From assembly GCF_024718545.1 (NCBI RefSeq), contig NZ_JAMXDB010000004.1:1-64000 (forward strand): 64,000 nucleotides of DNA, in the 5' to 3' direction. The position numbers were made by a program, and so were the translations under genes. The number at the start of each line of letters is the position of its first letter. Position 1 is the stretch's first letter. The notes under the pieces are model-generated. The model saw only the letters and a list, made by a program, of their open reading frames with translations, did no database searches and was not told the origin of the DNA. Source of the stretch: Weissella fangxianensis (GTDB taxonomy: Bacteria > Bacillota > Bacilli > Lactobacillales > Lactobacillaceae). Of the stretch, positions 1-6,483 are shown piece by piece.

Positions 1-127
1 TTATATCTATTACTACAATAATAAACGGATTAAAACAAAACTGGCCGGAAAAACTCCGGTTCAATACCGAAATCTTTCCGACCAGTTAGTTGCTTAAACT
101 TCTCTCCAATTTTTGGGGTTCAGTTCA
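1..127 (+). mobile_element. Right end of an IS3-family insertion sequence
   Basis: The window opens inside an insertion sequence. Bases 2-97 encode the last residues of an IS3-family transposase. Bases 101-127 read, on the opposite strand, as a terminal repeat starting TGAACTGAACCCC followed by AAAAATTGGAGA. This is the form of the IS150/IS3 ends of lactic acid bacteria, which begin TG and carry CCCC near the tip. The left end and any target duplication lie outside the window, so the exact family member is unknown. Confidence 0.75.
2..97 (+). CDS. IS3-family transposase, C-terminal end (partial)
   Basis: Only 31 codons plus the TAA stop are visible, running in from outside the window. The peptide contains YYNNKRIKTKLAG followed by TPVQYR. 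This is the typical end of the integrase-core (OrfB) protein of IS3/IS150 elements, where the last helix carries the N-R-I-K-x-K-L-x-G-x-x-P-x-x-Y/F-R pattern. The stop lies just inside the terminal inverted repeat, as expected. Whether the full transposase is intact cannot be judged here. Confidence 0.75.
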   Translation, partial: YIYYYNNKRIKTKLAGKTPVQYRNLSDQLVA

Positions 128-163
128 GGCAGACTTTTTAATGATATACAGCCATTAGAAATC

Positions 164-192
164 TTGCATATGATAAGCATATTTGATAGTAT
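164..192 (+). promoter_or_regulatory. Promoter for tRNA-Leu
   Basis: TTGCAT and TAGTAT are separated by 17 bases, about 30 bases before the tRNA. It lies outside the insertion sequence end, so the tRNA does not depend on the element. Confidence 0.6.
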
Positions 193-222
193 TAGCTGTG
201 TTGATGTTTTTCAACATGGCAT

Positions 223-306
223 GCGATCGTGGCGGAATTGGCAGACGCGCAGGACTAAGGATCCTGTGGTAGAAATACCGTGAGGGTTCGACCCCCTCCG
301 TTCGCA
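223..306 (+). tRNA. tRNA-Leu (anticodon AAG)
   Basis: A class II tRNA with a long variable arm. The anticodon stem CAGGA/TCCTG closes the loop CTAAGGA, so the anticodon is AAG, which reads CUU leucine codons. The T arm GAGGG-TTCGACC-CCCTC is normal and the discriminator is A at 306. The acceptor stem GCGATCG/CGTTCGC has one T-T mismatch at pair 5-68. CCA is not encoded. A terminator follows closely, so this is a single-tRNA unit. Confidence 0.93.
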
Positions 307-326
307 TTTTAATGAATTTACAGGTA

Positions 327-365
327 CCTGACATAACAACGTCGTGTTGTTGTGTCAGGTTTTTT
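327..365 (+). terminator. Rho-independent terminator of tRNA-Leu
   Basis: A 14-base stem (327-340 with 346-359, one wobble) with a GTCGT loop is followed by a run of six T. Confidence 0.88.
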
Positions 366-440
366 GTATGTTAGCGTGTGCCTGTTATTTTCAGAATTAA
401 CTATGTATAATACTATTTATATAAGGGGAGGGAATGAGTA

Positions 441-1241
441 ATGGTAGTTGAACACTTTTTTTCAGATATGGATTCAACCTTGTTGGGATCAGATAATGGT
501 ATTCCGCAACATAATATTGACATTATCAAGAACATTGACATTCCGTTTACGTTAGTTTCGGCACGAGCACCAGTAGAAATGGATTTTGCTATTGATATCT
601 TAGATTTGAAGGGACCTCAAATTGGATTTAATGGTGGAATTATTTATGAAGGAACCGGTAACAACAGAAAGGTGATTCAGAAGAAGCCAATTGGTTTTCA
701 GGTTGCAAAGTCTTTGGTCGAAAGTGTTTGTAAAGAATTTCCGGATGTTTCACTTAGTTTTTATGATGAGAATCATTGGTATGCAGAGAGAATAGATAAT
801 GGAATCAAGTTAGAAAGCGCAATAACTGGACAAACACCCACAATCGTTAATTTTAATAACTTGTTACAGGGAACCTTGGATGTTTACAAGATTATGATGG
901 TTATTTTTGATGAAGAGACCATGCAAAGGTTGATACAGTATTTGAACAATAAAGCTGAAGATACTGTAGTTATTCAGCGTTCTGGTAAAAACCATTTAGA
1001 GATTACTAATAGTCAGGCAATAAAAGCCAACGGTATTAAGTATGTCTTGAATACAGAGCATATTGATGAAGAGAGTACATATGCATTTGGGGATGGTCAC
1101 AATGACATACCAATGTTTGAATTAGTTGGTCACCCTGTCGCCATGGACAATGCAGTGGCAGATCTTAAAAGCCATGCGGAATTTATTACAGGTAGTAATG
1201 ATGATGGTGGCGTGGGTGAATTTATAAGAGGATTAATTTAA
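441..1241 (+). CDS. HAD-superfamily Cof-type phosphatase
   Basis: 266 residues, the usual size for Cof/YidA-type haloacid dehalogenase phosphatases, which hydrolyse sugar phosphates, FMN or similar small phosphate esters in the cytoplasm. Motif I is DMDSTLL near residue 9, where most relatives have DxDGTLL, so the usual Gly is Ser. The end carries the motif III/IV region with FGDGHNDIPMFE and VAMDNAV, which bind magnesium. A GGGGAGGG ribosome site precedes the ATG. The gene stands alone between two terminators. The substrate cannot be told from sequence. Confidence 0.85.
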   Translation: MVVEHFFSDMDSTLLGSDNGIPQHNIDIIKNIDIPFTLVSARAPVEMDFAIDILDLKGPQIGFNGGIIYEGTGNNRKVIQKKPIGFQVAKSLVESVCKEFPDVSLSFYDENHWYAERIDNGIKLESAITGQTPTIVNFNNLLQGTLDVYKIMMVIFDEETMQRLIQYLNNKAEDTVVIQRSGKNHLEITNSQAIKANGIKYVLNTEHIDEESTYAFGDGHNDIPMFELVGHPVAMDNAVADLKSHAEFITGSNDDGGVGEFIRGLI

Positions 1242-1284
1242 AAAATTCCGCAAAGTTATTGGTTTAATAACCTAGCGGAATTTT
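1242..1284 (+). terminator. Terminator after the HAD gene
   Basis: AAAATTCCGC pairs with GCGGAATTTT, with an inner GTTATT/AATAAC helix. The stem has A on one flank and T on the other, so it can also end the small gene reading toward it from the right. Confidence 0.75.
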
Positions 1285-1334
1285 AGTAATAAATATAATG
1301 TAGAACTTTTGATTATCTAATTTATATTTAGCTT

Positions 1335-1517
1335 TTACATATTAATAGCATTATATATAAGAATTAAGGCACCGATACCGAAAAAGATCAGTCCCCAAAT
1401 AATTTGTGAAATGACGCTTTTATCACCAAAATAAAGGCGAATCAGTGGCGCAGTCTGACCAAGAATGGTAATTAGTAACCCTATTACAACAAGTGACAAG
1501 CCAACTAAACTAAGCAT
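1335..1517 (-). CDS. Small two-helix membrane protein, unknown function
   Basis: 60 residues starting MLSLVGL. I chose this ATG at 1517 over one four codons upstream because a clean GGAGG lies eight bases before it. Two hydrophobic segments cover about residues 1-20 and 38-57, separated by a short polar loop containing RLYFGDKS. No enzyme motif is visible and I do not recognise the family. It is transcribed toward the HAD gene and is not part of an obvious operon. Confidence 0.6.
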   Translation of the reverse strand: MLSLVGLSLVVIGLLITILGQTAPLIRLYFGDKSVISQIIWGLIFFGIGALILIYNAINM

Positions 1518-1712
1518 ATTTTCCTCCATGATGGATATGAATTATTAGAGCTATGAGGGAATGATTACTTTTTGTCTATTGATTAATGTGGTATTATAGT
1601 ACCCGAATTGAGATGAGCTGTAAATGGGTATAAGTGACTCTTTTTTTATTAACTAAGAAAATAAAATGTGACTTGTTTATTTATAAGTGAATGACGTAAA
1701 AAATATAAACTC

Positions 1713-1741
1713 TTGACAATCATCTTATGGAGAGGTATGAT
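1713..1741 (+). promoter_or_regulatory. Promoter for the Ser-fMet-Ser tRNA array
   Basis: A perfect TTGACA is separated by 17 bases from TATGAT, about 35 bases before the first tRNA-Ser. No second promoter is apparent inside the array, so the three tRNAs are probably cut from one transcript. Confidence 0.8.
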
Positions 1742-1774
1742 AAGTCTTGTGGTTGTGTTAATACAAACATTCAT

Positions 1775-1864
1775 GGAGATATACCCAAGTCTGGCTGAAG
1801 GGAACGGTCTTGAAAACCGTCAGGTCGGGAAACCGGCGCGAGGGTTCGAATCCCCCTATCTCCT
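1775..1864 (+). tRNA. tRNA-Ser (anticodon TGA), copy 1
   Basis: A class II tRNA with anticodon loop CTTGAAA (anticodon TGA) and a long variable arm (TCGGGAAACCGG). The acceptor stem is GGAGATA/TATCTCC. The T stem has one A-C mismatch, because the 3' strand is CCCCC where copy 2 has CCCTC. The base after the acceptor stem is T, not the G usual for serine tRNAs. CCA is not encoded. Confidence 0.9.
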
Positions 1865-1897
1865 TTGACATCTAGTAGATGTTTTTATTTATATCAT

Positions 1898-1971
1898 AGC
1901 GGGTTGGAGCAGTCTGGTAGCTCGTCGGGCCCATAACCCGAAGGTCGTAGGTTCAAATCCTACACCCGCAA
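1898..1971 (+). tRNA. Initiator tRNA-fMet (anticodon CAT)
   Basis: The anticodon stem has the three consecutive G-C pairs (TCGGG-CCCATAA-CCCGA) that mark initiator tRNAs. Base 1 is A facing A72, so the top pair is open, as required for formylation and exclusion from elongation. Most bacteria use C1-A72 there, so A1-A72 is a variant. The discriminator is A and CCA is not encoded. Confidence 0.9.
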
Positions 1972-1976
1972 TTTAT

Positions 1977-2066
1977 GGAGATGTACCCAAGTCTGGCTGA
2001 AGGGAACGGTCTTGAAAACCGTCAGGTCGGGAAACCGGCGCGAGGGTTCGAATCCCTCCATCTCCT
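1977..2066 (+). tRNA. tRNA-Ser (anticodon TGA), copy 2
   Basis: Nearly identical to the copy 200 bases upstream. The acceptor stem is GGAGATG/CATCTCC, so both ends of the last pair changed together compared with copy 1, and the T stem is perfectly paired. The discriminator position is again T. The two copies probably arose by duplication around the initiator tRNA. Confidence 0.9.
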
Positions 2067-2073
2067 TCTTATA

Positions 2074-2105
2074 AATAACCGTGTCCCGTGGGCACGGTTA
2101 TTTTT
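2074..2105 (+). terminator. Terminator of the tRNA array
   Basis: AATAACCGTG pairs with CACGGTTATT, followed by T residues, directly after the second tRNA-Ser. Confidence 0.85.
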
Positions 2106-2143
2106 GTATCAATATCATTCTGAATATATGAGGGGTTTAAGAT

Positions 2144-3721
2144 ATGCCGATACGTCGAATTCGCTATTCTCAATATGCAATAGTTATGATTATATTAGCA
2201 GTATTATCTGCGTTGTTTTTGCCAACATTGGTTGGGGCTTCCACGTTAATGTCGGCGCATATAAAAAATATGACAATGACTATTTTTGGTATAGCCGCTG
2301 TGATGGTTGTTTATACTGACGACCGAATGATTAAGCAGGCTTTATATCAACAAAAACAGTTACGTGTCGTGACGCTCTGGTTACCAATTTTAGGCCAGAC
2401 TATTTGGTATTTGACTGTTCTTTGGATTTACCTAACTAATATGACAGGGTACGCCATTGTGACGATGACCTTGCCAATCTTATTTTTAGGTATGGCTTTA
2501 TTGCTTAGTTCATTGGGATCCTTACAAAAGGAAACATTATCGATCATTTTAAATGCCCCTATGAAAAGAACGGCTCACCGGTTGAACATTACTACGATGT
2601 TCTTGGCCATTTATGCGCTACTATTTTTTGGATTAACAACAAATTGGATTTATGGTCTAACGACTATGGCATCCGTTTTGCTGATTACCGATGCAAATTG
2701 GCCAGCGCTATGGTCTGGCTGGCATCGTGAGCAAAGTTTAGAAAAACTAGCTACCAATGGTGTAAACTTTAAAAATGCTCGGGTTATTGAAAAGTTACCA
2801 CAAGTAACAACGATCATTACAGAAAAAAGTGGTATTTTAACTGACAATCATATGACGGTGCACTCTATTCTGTCATTGGATAAACGATATAGTGATTTCG
2901 ATATTTTAGGAATAGCGACCGGTTTATTATCAATGGACGAAACATCACCTTTGTCACAATCAATTTTACAGTATGCAGAAAATCATGGTGTCTTTCCATC
3001 AACGGCTTCTGAACCTGAAATTATCGATGGTGCTGGAATAAAAGGGGTCATTTTAAATGAACGCTTTGCAGTTTTGTCGGCAGCTGAAGTTGTGGCTGAA
3101 GATTATGATGTCGATTTGAATGCTTTAGAAACTTATAAAATGTTGGGTAACTCGGTCAGTTATGTCGTTGATAGTTTACAAGTAATTGGTGTCATCACTT
3201 TTGGTGATACTTTAAATAAAGCCTTACTTTCTTTAGACCGGTTCTTTACTACCAGACATTTAGATGTAAAAATTGCCTCTGGTGATACGATTGGGGCAAC
3301 GATGCAATTAACGAATATTATGACTTCCTTGGGTGAAGTAAAGTCAGATTTGACACCAACTGAAAAGACAGCACAACAAGAACAGTGGACTTCTCAGACT
3401 AACACGATGTTTGTAACAAACCAGGATAATTTATCAACGCAAACAGATACGATTACTGTTGCAGTGGATCGGCCAGATATTAATGCTGATATTCACGTTG
3501 CAAAAGTAGCTGATTTAGAAAAACTATGGGCTACAGCTGATCGTTTGATTCAGATTGATAAGAGAATGTTATCATTGGCTAGTCTACCAATTATTATTTT
3601 GCTTTTATTAGCAGCAGGGTTAGGTATCTTTATTTCTCCATGGTTATATGTTGCACCAATTTTAGCCGTTATTATTCGTTGTGTGATGAGCTGTATTTTA
3701 CGTTTACGAGTGAAACGTTAA
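2144..3721 (+). CDS. P-type ATPase-like membrane protein lacking the catalytic aspartate
   Basis: 525 residues, shorter than a working heavy-metal P-type ATPase (about 620-700). Hydrophobic segments lie near residues 10-55, 75-125 and 150-182, then a soluble part, then a pair near 478-518. The soluble part follows P-type order, but key residues are lost. At 226-233 it reads TEKSGILT where pumps have DKTGTLT, so the phosphorylated Asp is Glu. SGD at 379-381 matches the TGD region, and TPTEK at 404-408 matches LPEDK. The GDGxNDAP hinge appears as VTNQDNLST. It probably cannot pump by the normal cycle. The start follows AGGGG. It is an intact frame ended by a terminator, which argues against simple decay. 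Confidence 0.65.
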   Translation: MPIRRIRYSQYAIVMIILAVLSALFLPTLVGASTLMSAHIKNMTMTIFGIAAVMVVYTDDRMIKQALYQQKQLRVVTLWLPILGQTIWYLTVLWIYLTNMTGYAIVTMTLPILFLGMALLLSSLGSLQKETLSIILNAPMKRTAHRLNITTMFLAIYALLFFGLTTNWIYGLTTMASVLLITDANWPALWSGWHREQSLEKLATNGVNFKNARVIEKLPQVTTIITEKSGILTDNHMTVHSILSLDKRYSDFDILGIATGLLSMDETSPLSQSILQYAENHGVFPSTASEPEIIDGAGIKGVILNERFAVLSAAEVVAEDYDVDLNALETYKMLGNSVSYVVDSLQVIGVITFGDTLNKALLSLDRFFTTRHLDVKIASGDTIGATMQLTNIMTSLGEVKSDLTPTEKTAQQEQWTSQTNTMFVTNQDNLSTQTDTITVAVDRPDINADIHVAKVADLEKLWATADRLIQIDKRMLSLASLPIIILLLLAAGLGIFISPWLYVAPILAVIIRCVMSCILRLRVKR

Positions 3722-3742
3722 TTAATAAATTTAAGAAAATAT

Positions 3743-3816
3743 AAAACCGTTATATTAATATTGTTATCATTTTTGAAAAACGATAGCAGAAGGAAATGTT
3801 GATATGACGGTTTTTT
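3743..3816 (+). terminator. Terminator after the ATPase-like gene
   Basis: AAAACCGTTATAT (3743-3755) pairs with ATATGACGGTTTT (3802-3814), with a long A/T-rich loop, and T residues follow. Confidence 0.65.
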
Positions 3817-3948
3817 GTCGCTTACATCTACTATTACTTTGATTGACTTATTATATAGAAAAGCCTAAAATTAAGTATGTGTTGTTAAGCGCAAAAAAAA
3901 CACTATTGATTTGACATAAAAGTCAATTCTCTAGACAGGAGAAACAAG

Positions 3949-5511
3949 ATGAACATAGTATTGATCATCCTGTTGTTGCTTGTCGCAATCGTAATTAGTG
4001 GTGGAATTGGTTACACGGTGGCTAAAACAAAAATTAACCATACGCTAACTGTTTCACAGCAAACGGCTACAGATATAACGAATCAAGCTGCTACTGATGC
4101 AGAGCAATTAAAGAAAAAAGCTCTTGTTGAAGCGCGAGATGAAAGCCAACGTTACCAACAACGTATTGAAAGTGAATTACAAGAACGCCGTTCTGAAGTA
4201 AAATCACAAGAAGATCGTTTGGTAAGTCGTGAATCTGTGTTGGATCGAAAAGATGCTTCTTTGCAGAAACGTGAAGAAGTTATTTCGAACAAGGAAACAA
4301 AGTTAGATCATCAACGGCAAAGTGTCAATGATAAGCAGAAACGAGCTGAAGAATTAGTTACTGAGCGTGAAGGAAAACTTATTGAAGTTGCTAACCTGTC
4401 ACGTGAGGAGGCTCGTAATCAAATCTTGTCAGAAACTAAGGAATCATTGGTTTCTGAACGAGCTAAGATGATCAAAGATAGTGACGAACGTGCTACTGCA
4501 GAGGCGGATAAGCGGGCTAAAAACCTGGTTGTCAGTGCGATTCAACGTTCAGCAGCGGATATGGTTGCTGAAACGACAGTCTCTGTTGTGACACTTCCTA
4601 ATGATGATATGAAGGGTCGTATTATTGGTCGTGAAGGTCGTAATATTCGAGCACTTGAAACGGTTACTGGTATTGATTTGATTATCGATGATACACCAGA
4701 AGCGGTTGTTCTAAGTGGATTTGATCCTGTTCGTCGTGAAATCGCTAAAAACACGTTGGAGAAACTAATTGCGGATGGTCGTATTCATCCTGCCCGTATC
4801 GAAGAAATGGTTGAGAAGTCTCGTAATGAGATGGATGAGCATATTCGAGAGGTTGGGGAACAGACTATTTTCGATTTGGGAATCCATAATATGCATCCTG
4901 ACCTGGTTAAAACCGTTGGTCGGATGAATTATCGAACAAGTTATGGACAAAATGTTCTTGTTCATTCAATAGAAGTCGCAAAACTAACTGGCTTGTTGGC
5001 AGCTGAGTTAGGGGAGGACGTTACGCTTGCCAAGCGCGCAGGATTATTACACGATATTGGTAAAGCCATAGATCATGAAGTAGACGGTTCTCATGTAGAG
5101 TTAGGTGTCGAATTGACAACGAAATACAAGGAGCGTCCAGTAGTGATCAACTCAATTGCATCACACCATGGGGATGTTGAGCCGGACTCTGTGATTGCTG
5201 CTCTGGTTGCTGCTGCAGATTCAATTTCAGCAGCACGACCAGGTGCACGATCTGAGTCGTTGGAGAACTACGTTCAACGTTTGCAACAACTTGAAGCTAT
5301 TGCAAATGGCTTTAATGGTGTTGAAAAATCATATGCTATTCAGGCTGGCCGAGAAGTTCGTGTTATTGTAGAACCAGCAGCTGTTTCAGATATTGAATCA
5401 ACTGTCTTAGCCCGTGATATCAGAAACCAAATTGAAAATGATTTGGATTATCCAGGCCATATTAAAGTAACTGTTATTCGTGAATCGCGTGCCATTGAGT
5501 ATGCAAAGTAA
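3949..5511 (+). CDS. rny: Ribonuclease Y
   Basis: 520 residues, the normal length. RNase Y is the membrane-bound endonuclease that starts decay of many mRNAs in Firmicutes. An N-terminal membrane helix (about 3-25) is followed by a long charged coiled coil (about 30-200). A KH RNA-binding domain contains [15 protein letters not shown] near 222. The HD metal domain contains [10 protein letters not shown] and later ASHHGD, which hold the catalytic His and Asp residues. The ATG follows AGGAGA. It has its own terminator and is not joined to neighbours. Confidence 0.97.
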   Translation: MNIVLIILLLLVAIVISGGIGYTVAKTKINHTLTVSQQTATDITNQAATDAEQLKKKALVEARDESQRYQQRIESELQERRSEVKSQEDRLVSRESVLDRKDASLQKREEVISNKETKLDHQRQSVNDKQKRAEELVTEREGKLIEVANLSREEARNQILSETKESLVSERAKMIKDSDERATAEADKRAKNLVVSAIQRSAADMVAETTVSVVTLPNDDMKGRIIGREGRNIRALETVTGIDLIIDDTPEAVVLSGFDPVRREIAKNTLEKLIADGRIHPARIEEMVEKSRNEMDEHIREVGEQTIFDLGIHNMHPDLVKTVGRMNYRTSYGQNVLVHSIEVAKLTGLLAAELGEDVTLAKRAGLLHDIGKAIDHEVDGSHVELGVELTTKYKERPVVINSIASHHGDVEPDSVIAALVAAADSISAARPGARSESLENYVQRLQQLEAIANGFNGVEKSYAIQAGREVRVIVEPAAVSDIESTVLARDIRNQIENDLDYPGHIKVTVIRESRAIEYAK

Positions 5512-5528
5512 GAAATAACTAATAGAAT

Positions 5529-5569
5529 AAAAAGGAGCTAGGAATGAGATTTTCTAGCTCCTTTTTATT
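5529..5569 (+). terminator. Terminator of rny
   Basis: A 13-base stem, AAAAAGGAGCTAG with CTAGCTCCTTTTT, ends in a T-rich tail. Confidence 0.88.
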
Positions 5570-5656
5570 TTGGAAAAATTTGATAGATTTTAATTATAAA
5601 TACATATAATTAATGATATTCATACCAATAAAATGAAATTAATTTCATGTAGGGGG

Positions 5657-5685
5657 TTTACAAATGGCTTGGAAACGCTTACAAT
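5657..5685 (+). promoter_or_regulatory. Promoter overlapped by a cre site
   Basis: TTTACA and TACAAT are 17 bases apart. TGGAAACGCTTACA at 5670-5683 matches the CcpA binding consensus at all but one position and covers the -10 box. A cre site in this place normally means repression by CcpA when preferred sugar is present. No protein gene follows; the structured RNA below does. Confidence 0.65.
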
Positions 5686-5691
5686 AATAAA

Positions 5692-5997
5692 TGTGTTAAG
5701 GATACGGGGGAACGTATGCAAAACTAATCATGATTATGAAACACTAGCAGATGGGGACTGCTAGGATGTTAATTGTCGCATTTCACTCTTACTGTTCGAA
5801 TGATTGTTTAATCTCAGAAACTTGCTGAAAACTCTTCTCCTTCAGAAAAATGAGAATGATAACTTATTTAACAGTTCGAGCAGTAAGAGGGTGATGAGAC
5901 GACTCTTATCAACATCAACGCTTTCACAATCAAAAAATATTTTGTGGGTCGTCAGCCACACCATGTCGCCTTGCGGAAACGCAGAGCGATTTTTTTA
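5692..5997 (+). ncRNA. Candidate structured RNA, about 300 nt, with cre-controlled promoter
   Basis: Between a promoter and a terminator lies a folded sequence with no convincing protein frame. In order there are the hairpins ATACG/CGTAT (about 5703-5717) and CTAGCAG/CTGCTAG (about 5744-5764). A long rod follows in which GATGTT (5765) pairs with AACATC (5911), GTCG with CGAC, CTCTTACTG with CAGTAAGAG, and TTCGAA with TTCGAG. The end is a GC stem with a GAAA loop (5965-5990) and a T run. I do not recognise it as 6S, RNase P or SRP RNA. Start and function are inferred. Confidence 0.5.
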
Positions 5998-6045
5998 TGC
6001 ACTTTGTTAGAAAATAATTATAAACAGATTATTCGCTTATTTTTC

Positions 6046-6061
6046 AGTATATCGATATACT
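6046..6061. promoter_or_regulatory. Perfect 16-bp palindrome at a putative promoter
   Basis: AGTATATCGATATACT is its own reverse complement. Its right half contains TATACT, which could serve as the -10 box with TTCGCT (6032-6037) 18 bases upstream. This is the layout of a repressor operator. The protein that would bind is not identifiable here. Confidence 0.4.
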
Positions 6062-6068
6062 ATAGATA

Positions 6069-6144
6069 TTCCCCGTGGTAGTTAAACTAATGACTATCTA
6101 GTACATTTTATGTACTAAGCGTCGTAGATATACGGCGCTTTTTT
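6069..6144 (+). ncRNA. Candidate short RNA of two hairpins
   Basis: Downstream of the palindrome are two perfect stems. TAGTACAT/ATGTACTA has a three-base loop (6099-6117). GCGTCGTA/TACGGCGC has a GATA loop (6119-6138, one wobble) and runs into six T, so it should terminate. There is no protein frame. It could be a small RNA of about 75 nt or only the tail of upstream transcription. Confidence 0.35.
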
Positions 6145-6165
6145 ATTTATAATAATTAAAACATG

Positions 6166-6193
6166 TTGACAAAAATGAAAAATAGATTAAAAT
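6166..6193 (+). promoter_or_regulatory. Promoter of the attenuated leader
   Basis: A perfect TTGACA is followed after 16 bases by TAAAAT. Transcription would start near 6200, just before the leader peptide's ribosome site. Confidence 0.65.
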
Positions 6194-6223
6194 TAGACTT
6201 ATCAATTAAGCAAAGGAGCAAAA

Positions 6224-6286
6224 ATGATGGTACATAAGATGTTAACAACTGGATCAGTGTATTTTACTTTTGGTTTTTTTAGGTGA
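6224..6286 (+). CDS. Leader peptide, 20 residues, Phe/Tyr-rich at its end
   Basis: A 21-codon frame with an AAAGGAG ribosome site six bases before ATG. It ends Y-F-T-F-G-F-F-R and stop, so five of the last eight codons are aromatic (TAT, then four TTT). The stop codon touches the first strand of the attenuator. Placement, a strong ribosome site and clustered codons for one amino acid class are the marks of an attenuation leader peptide, as in the E. coli phe and trp leaders. The peptide itself probably has no other role. The amino acid sensed is inferred. Confidence 0.6.
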   Translation: MMVHKMLTTGSVYFTFGFFR

Positions 6287-6421
6287 CTATCCGAAATGAC
6301 CAAAAGCATTTTTGCTAGGTTTCGGATAGAGAAAATATCCGGAACCAAATAAATATGACTTAATTAATTATTAAGCCATATCGGGACTGGGTATTTTCAA
6401 AGAAAGTACTCAGTTTTTTTA
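6287..6421 (+). promoter_or_regulatory. Ribosome-dependent transcription attenuator with five competing strands
   Basis: Strand 1 (6287-6296, CTATCCGAAA) pairs with strand 2 (6320-6329). Strand 2 region 6318-6328 can instead pair with 6336-6346. GAAAATATCC in strand 3 (6331-6340) can pair with GGGTATTTTC (6389-6398), which covers the 5' arm of the terminator. The terminator is ACTGGGTA (6386-6393) with TACTCAGT (6407-6414) and then T7. A ribosome at the leader stop would hide strand 1, so 2:3 forms and the terminator is free. A ribosome stalled at the aromatic codons leaves 1:2, then 3:4, and transcription continues. Confidence 0.6.
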
Positions 6422-6483
6422 TTTGGAAAAATTGACTACTGATGGCAGTCAGATAATGGATGAATAAAAATGGGAGAAATCAT

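Noticed and set aside
1975-2319. 114-codon frame running through tRNA-Ser into the ATPase-like gene
   Set aside because: It starts inside a tRNA gene and overlaps another frame with a proper ribosome site; it is a chance frame.
5751-5828. Possible 20-25 residue Cys-containing peptide inside the structured RNA
   Set aside because: The ATG codons sit in a paired hairpin and the ribosome site is poor. The pairing explains the sequence better, though a dual-function RNA is not excluded.
5804-6010. 68-codon frame in the RNA region before the attenuator
   Set aside because: It starts with TTG, has no ribosome site, and lies across the rod and terminator of the structured RNA.
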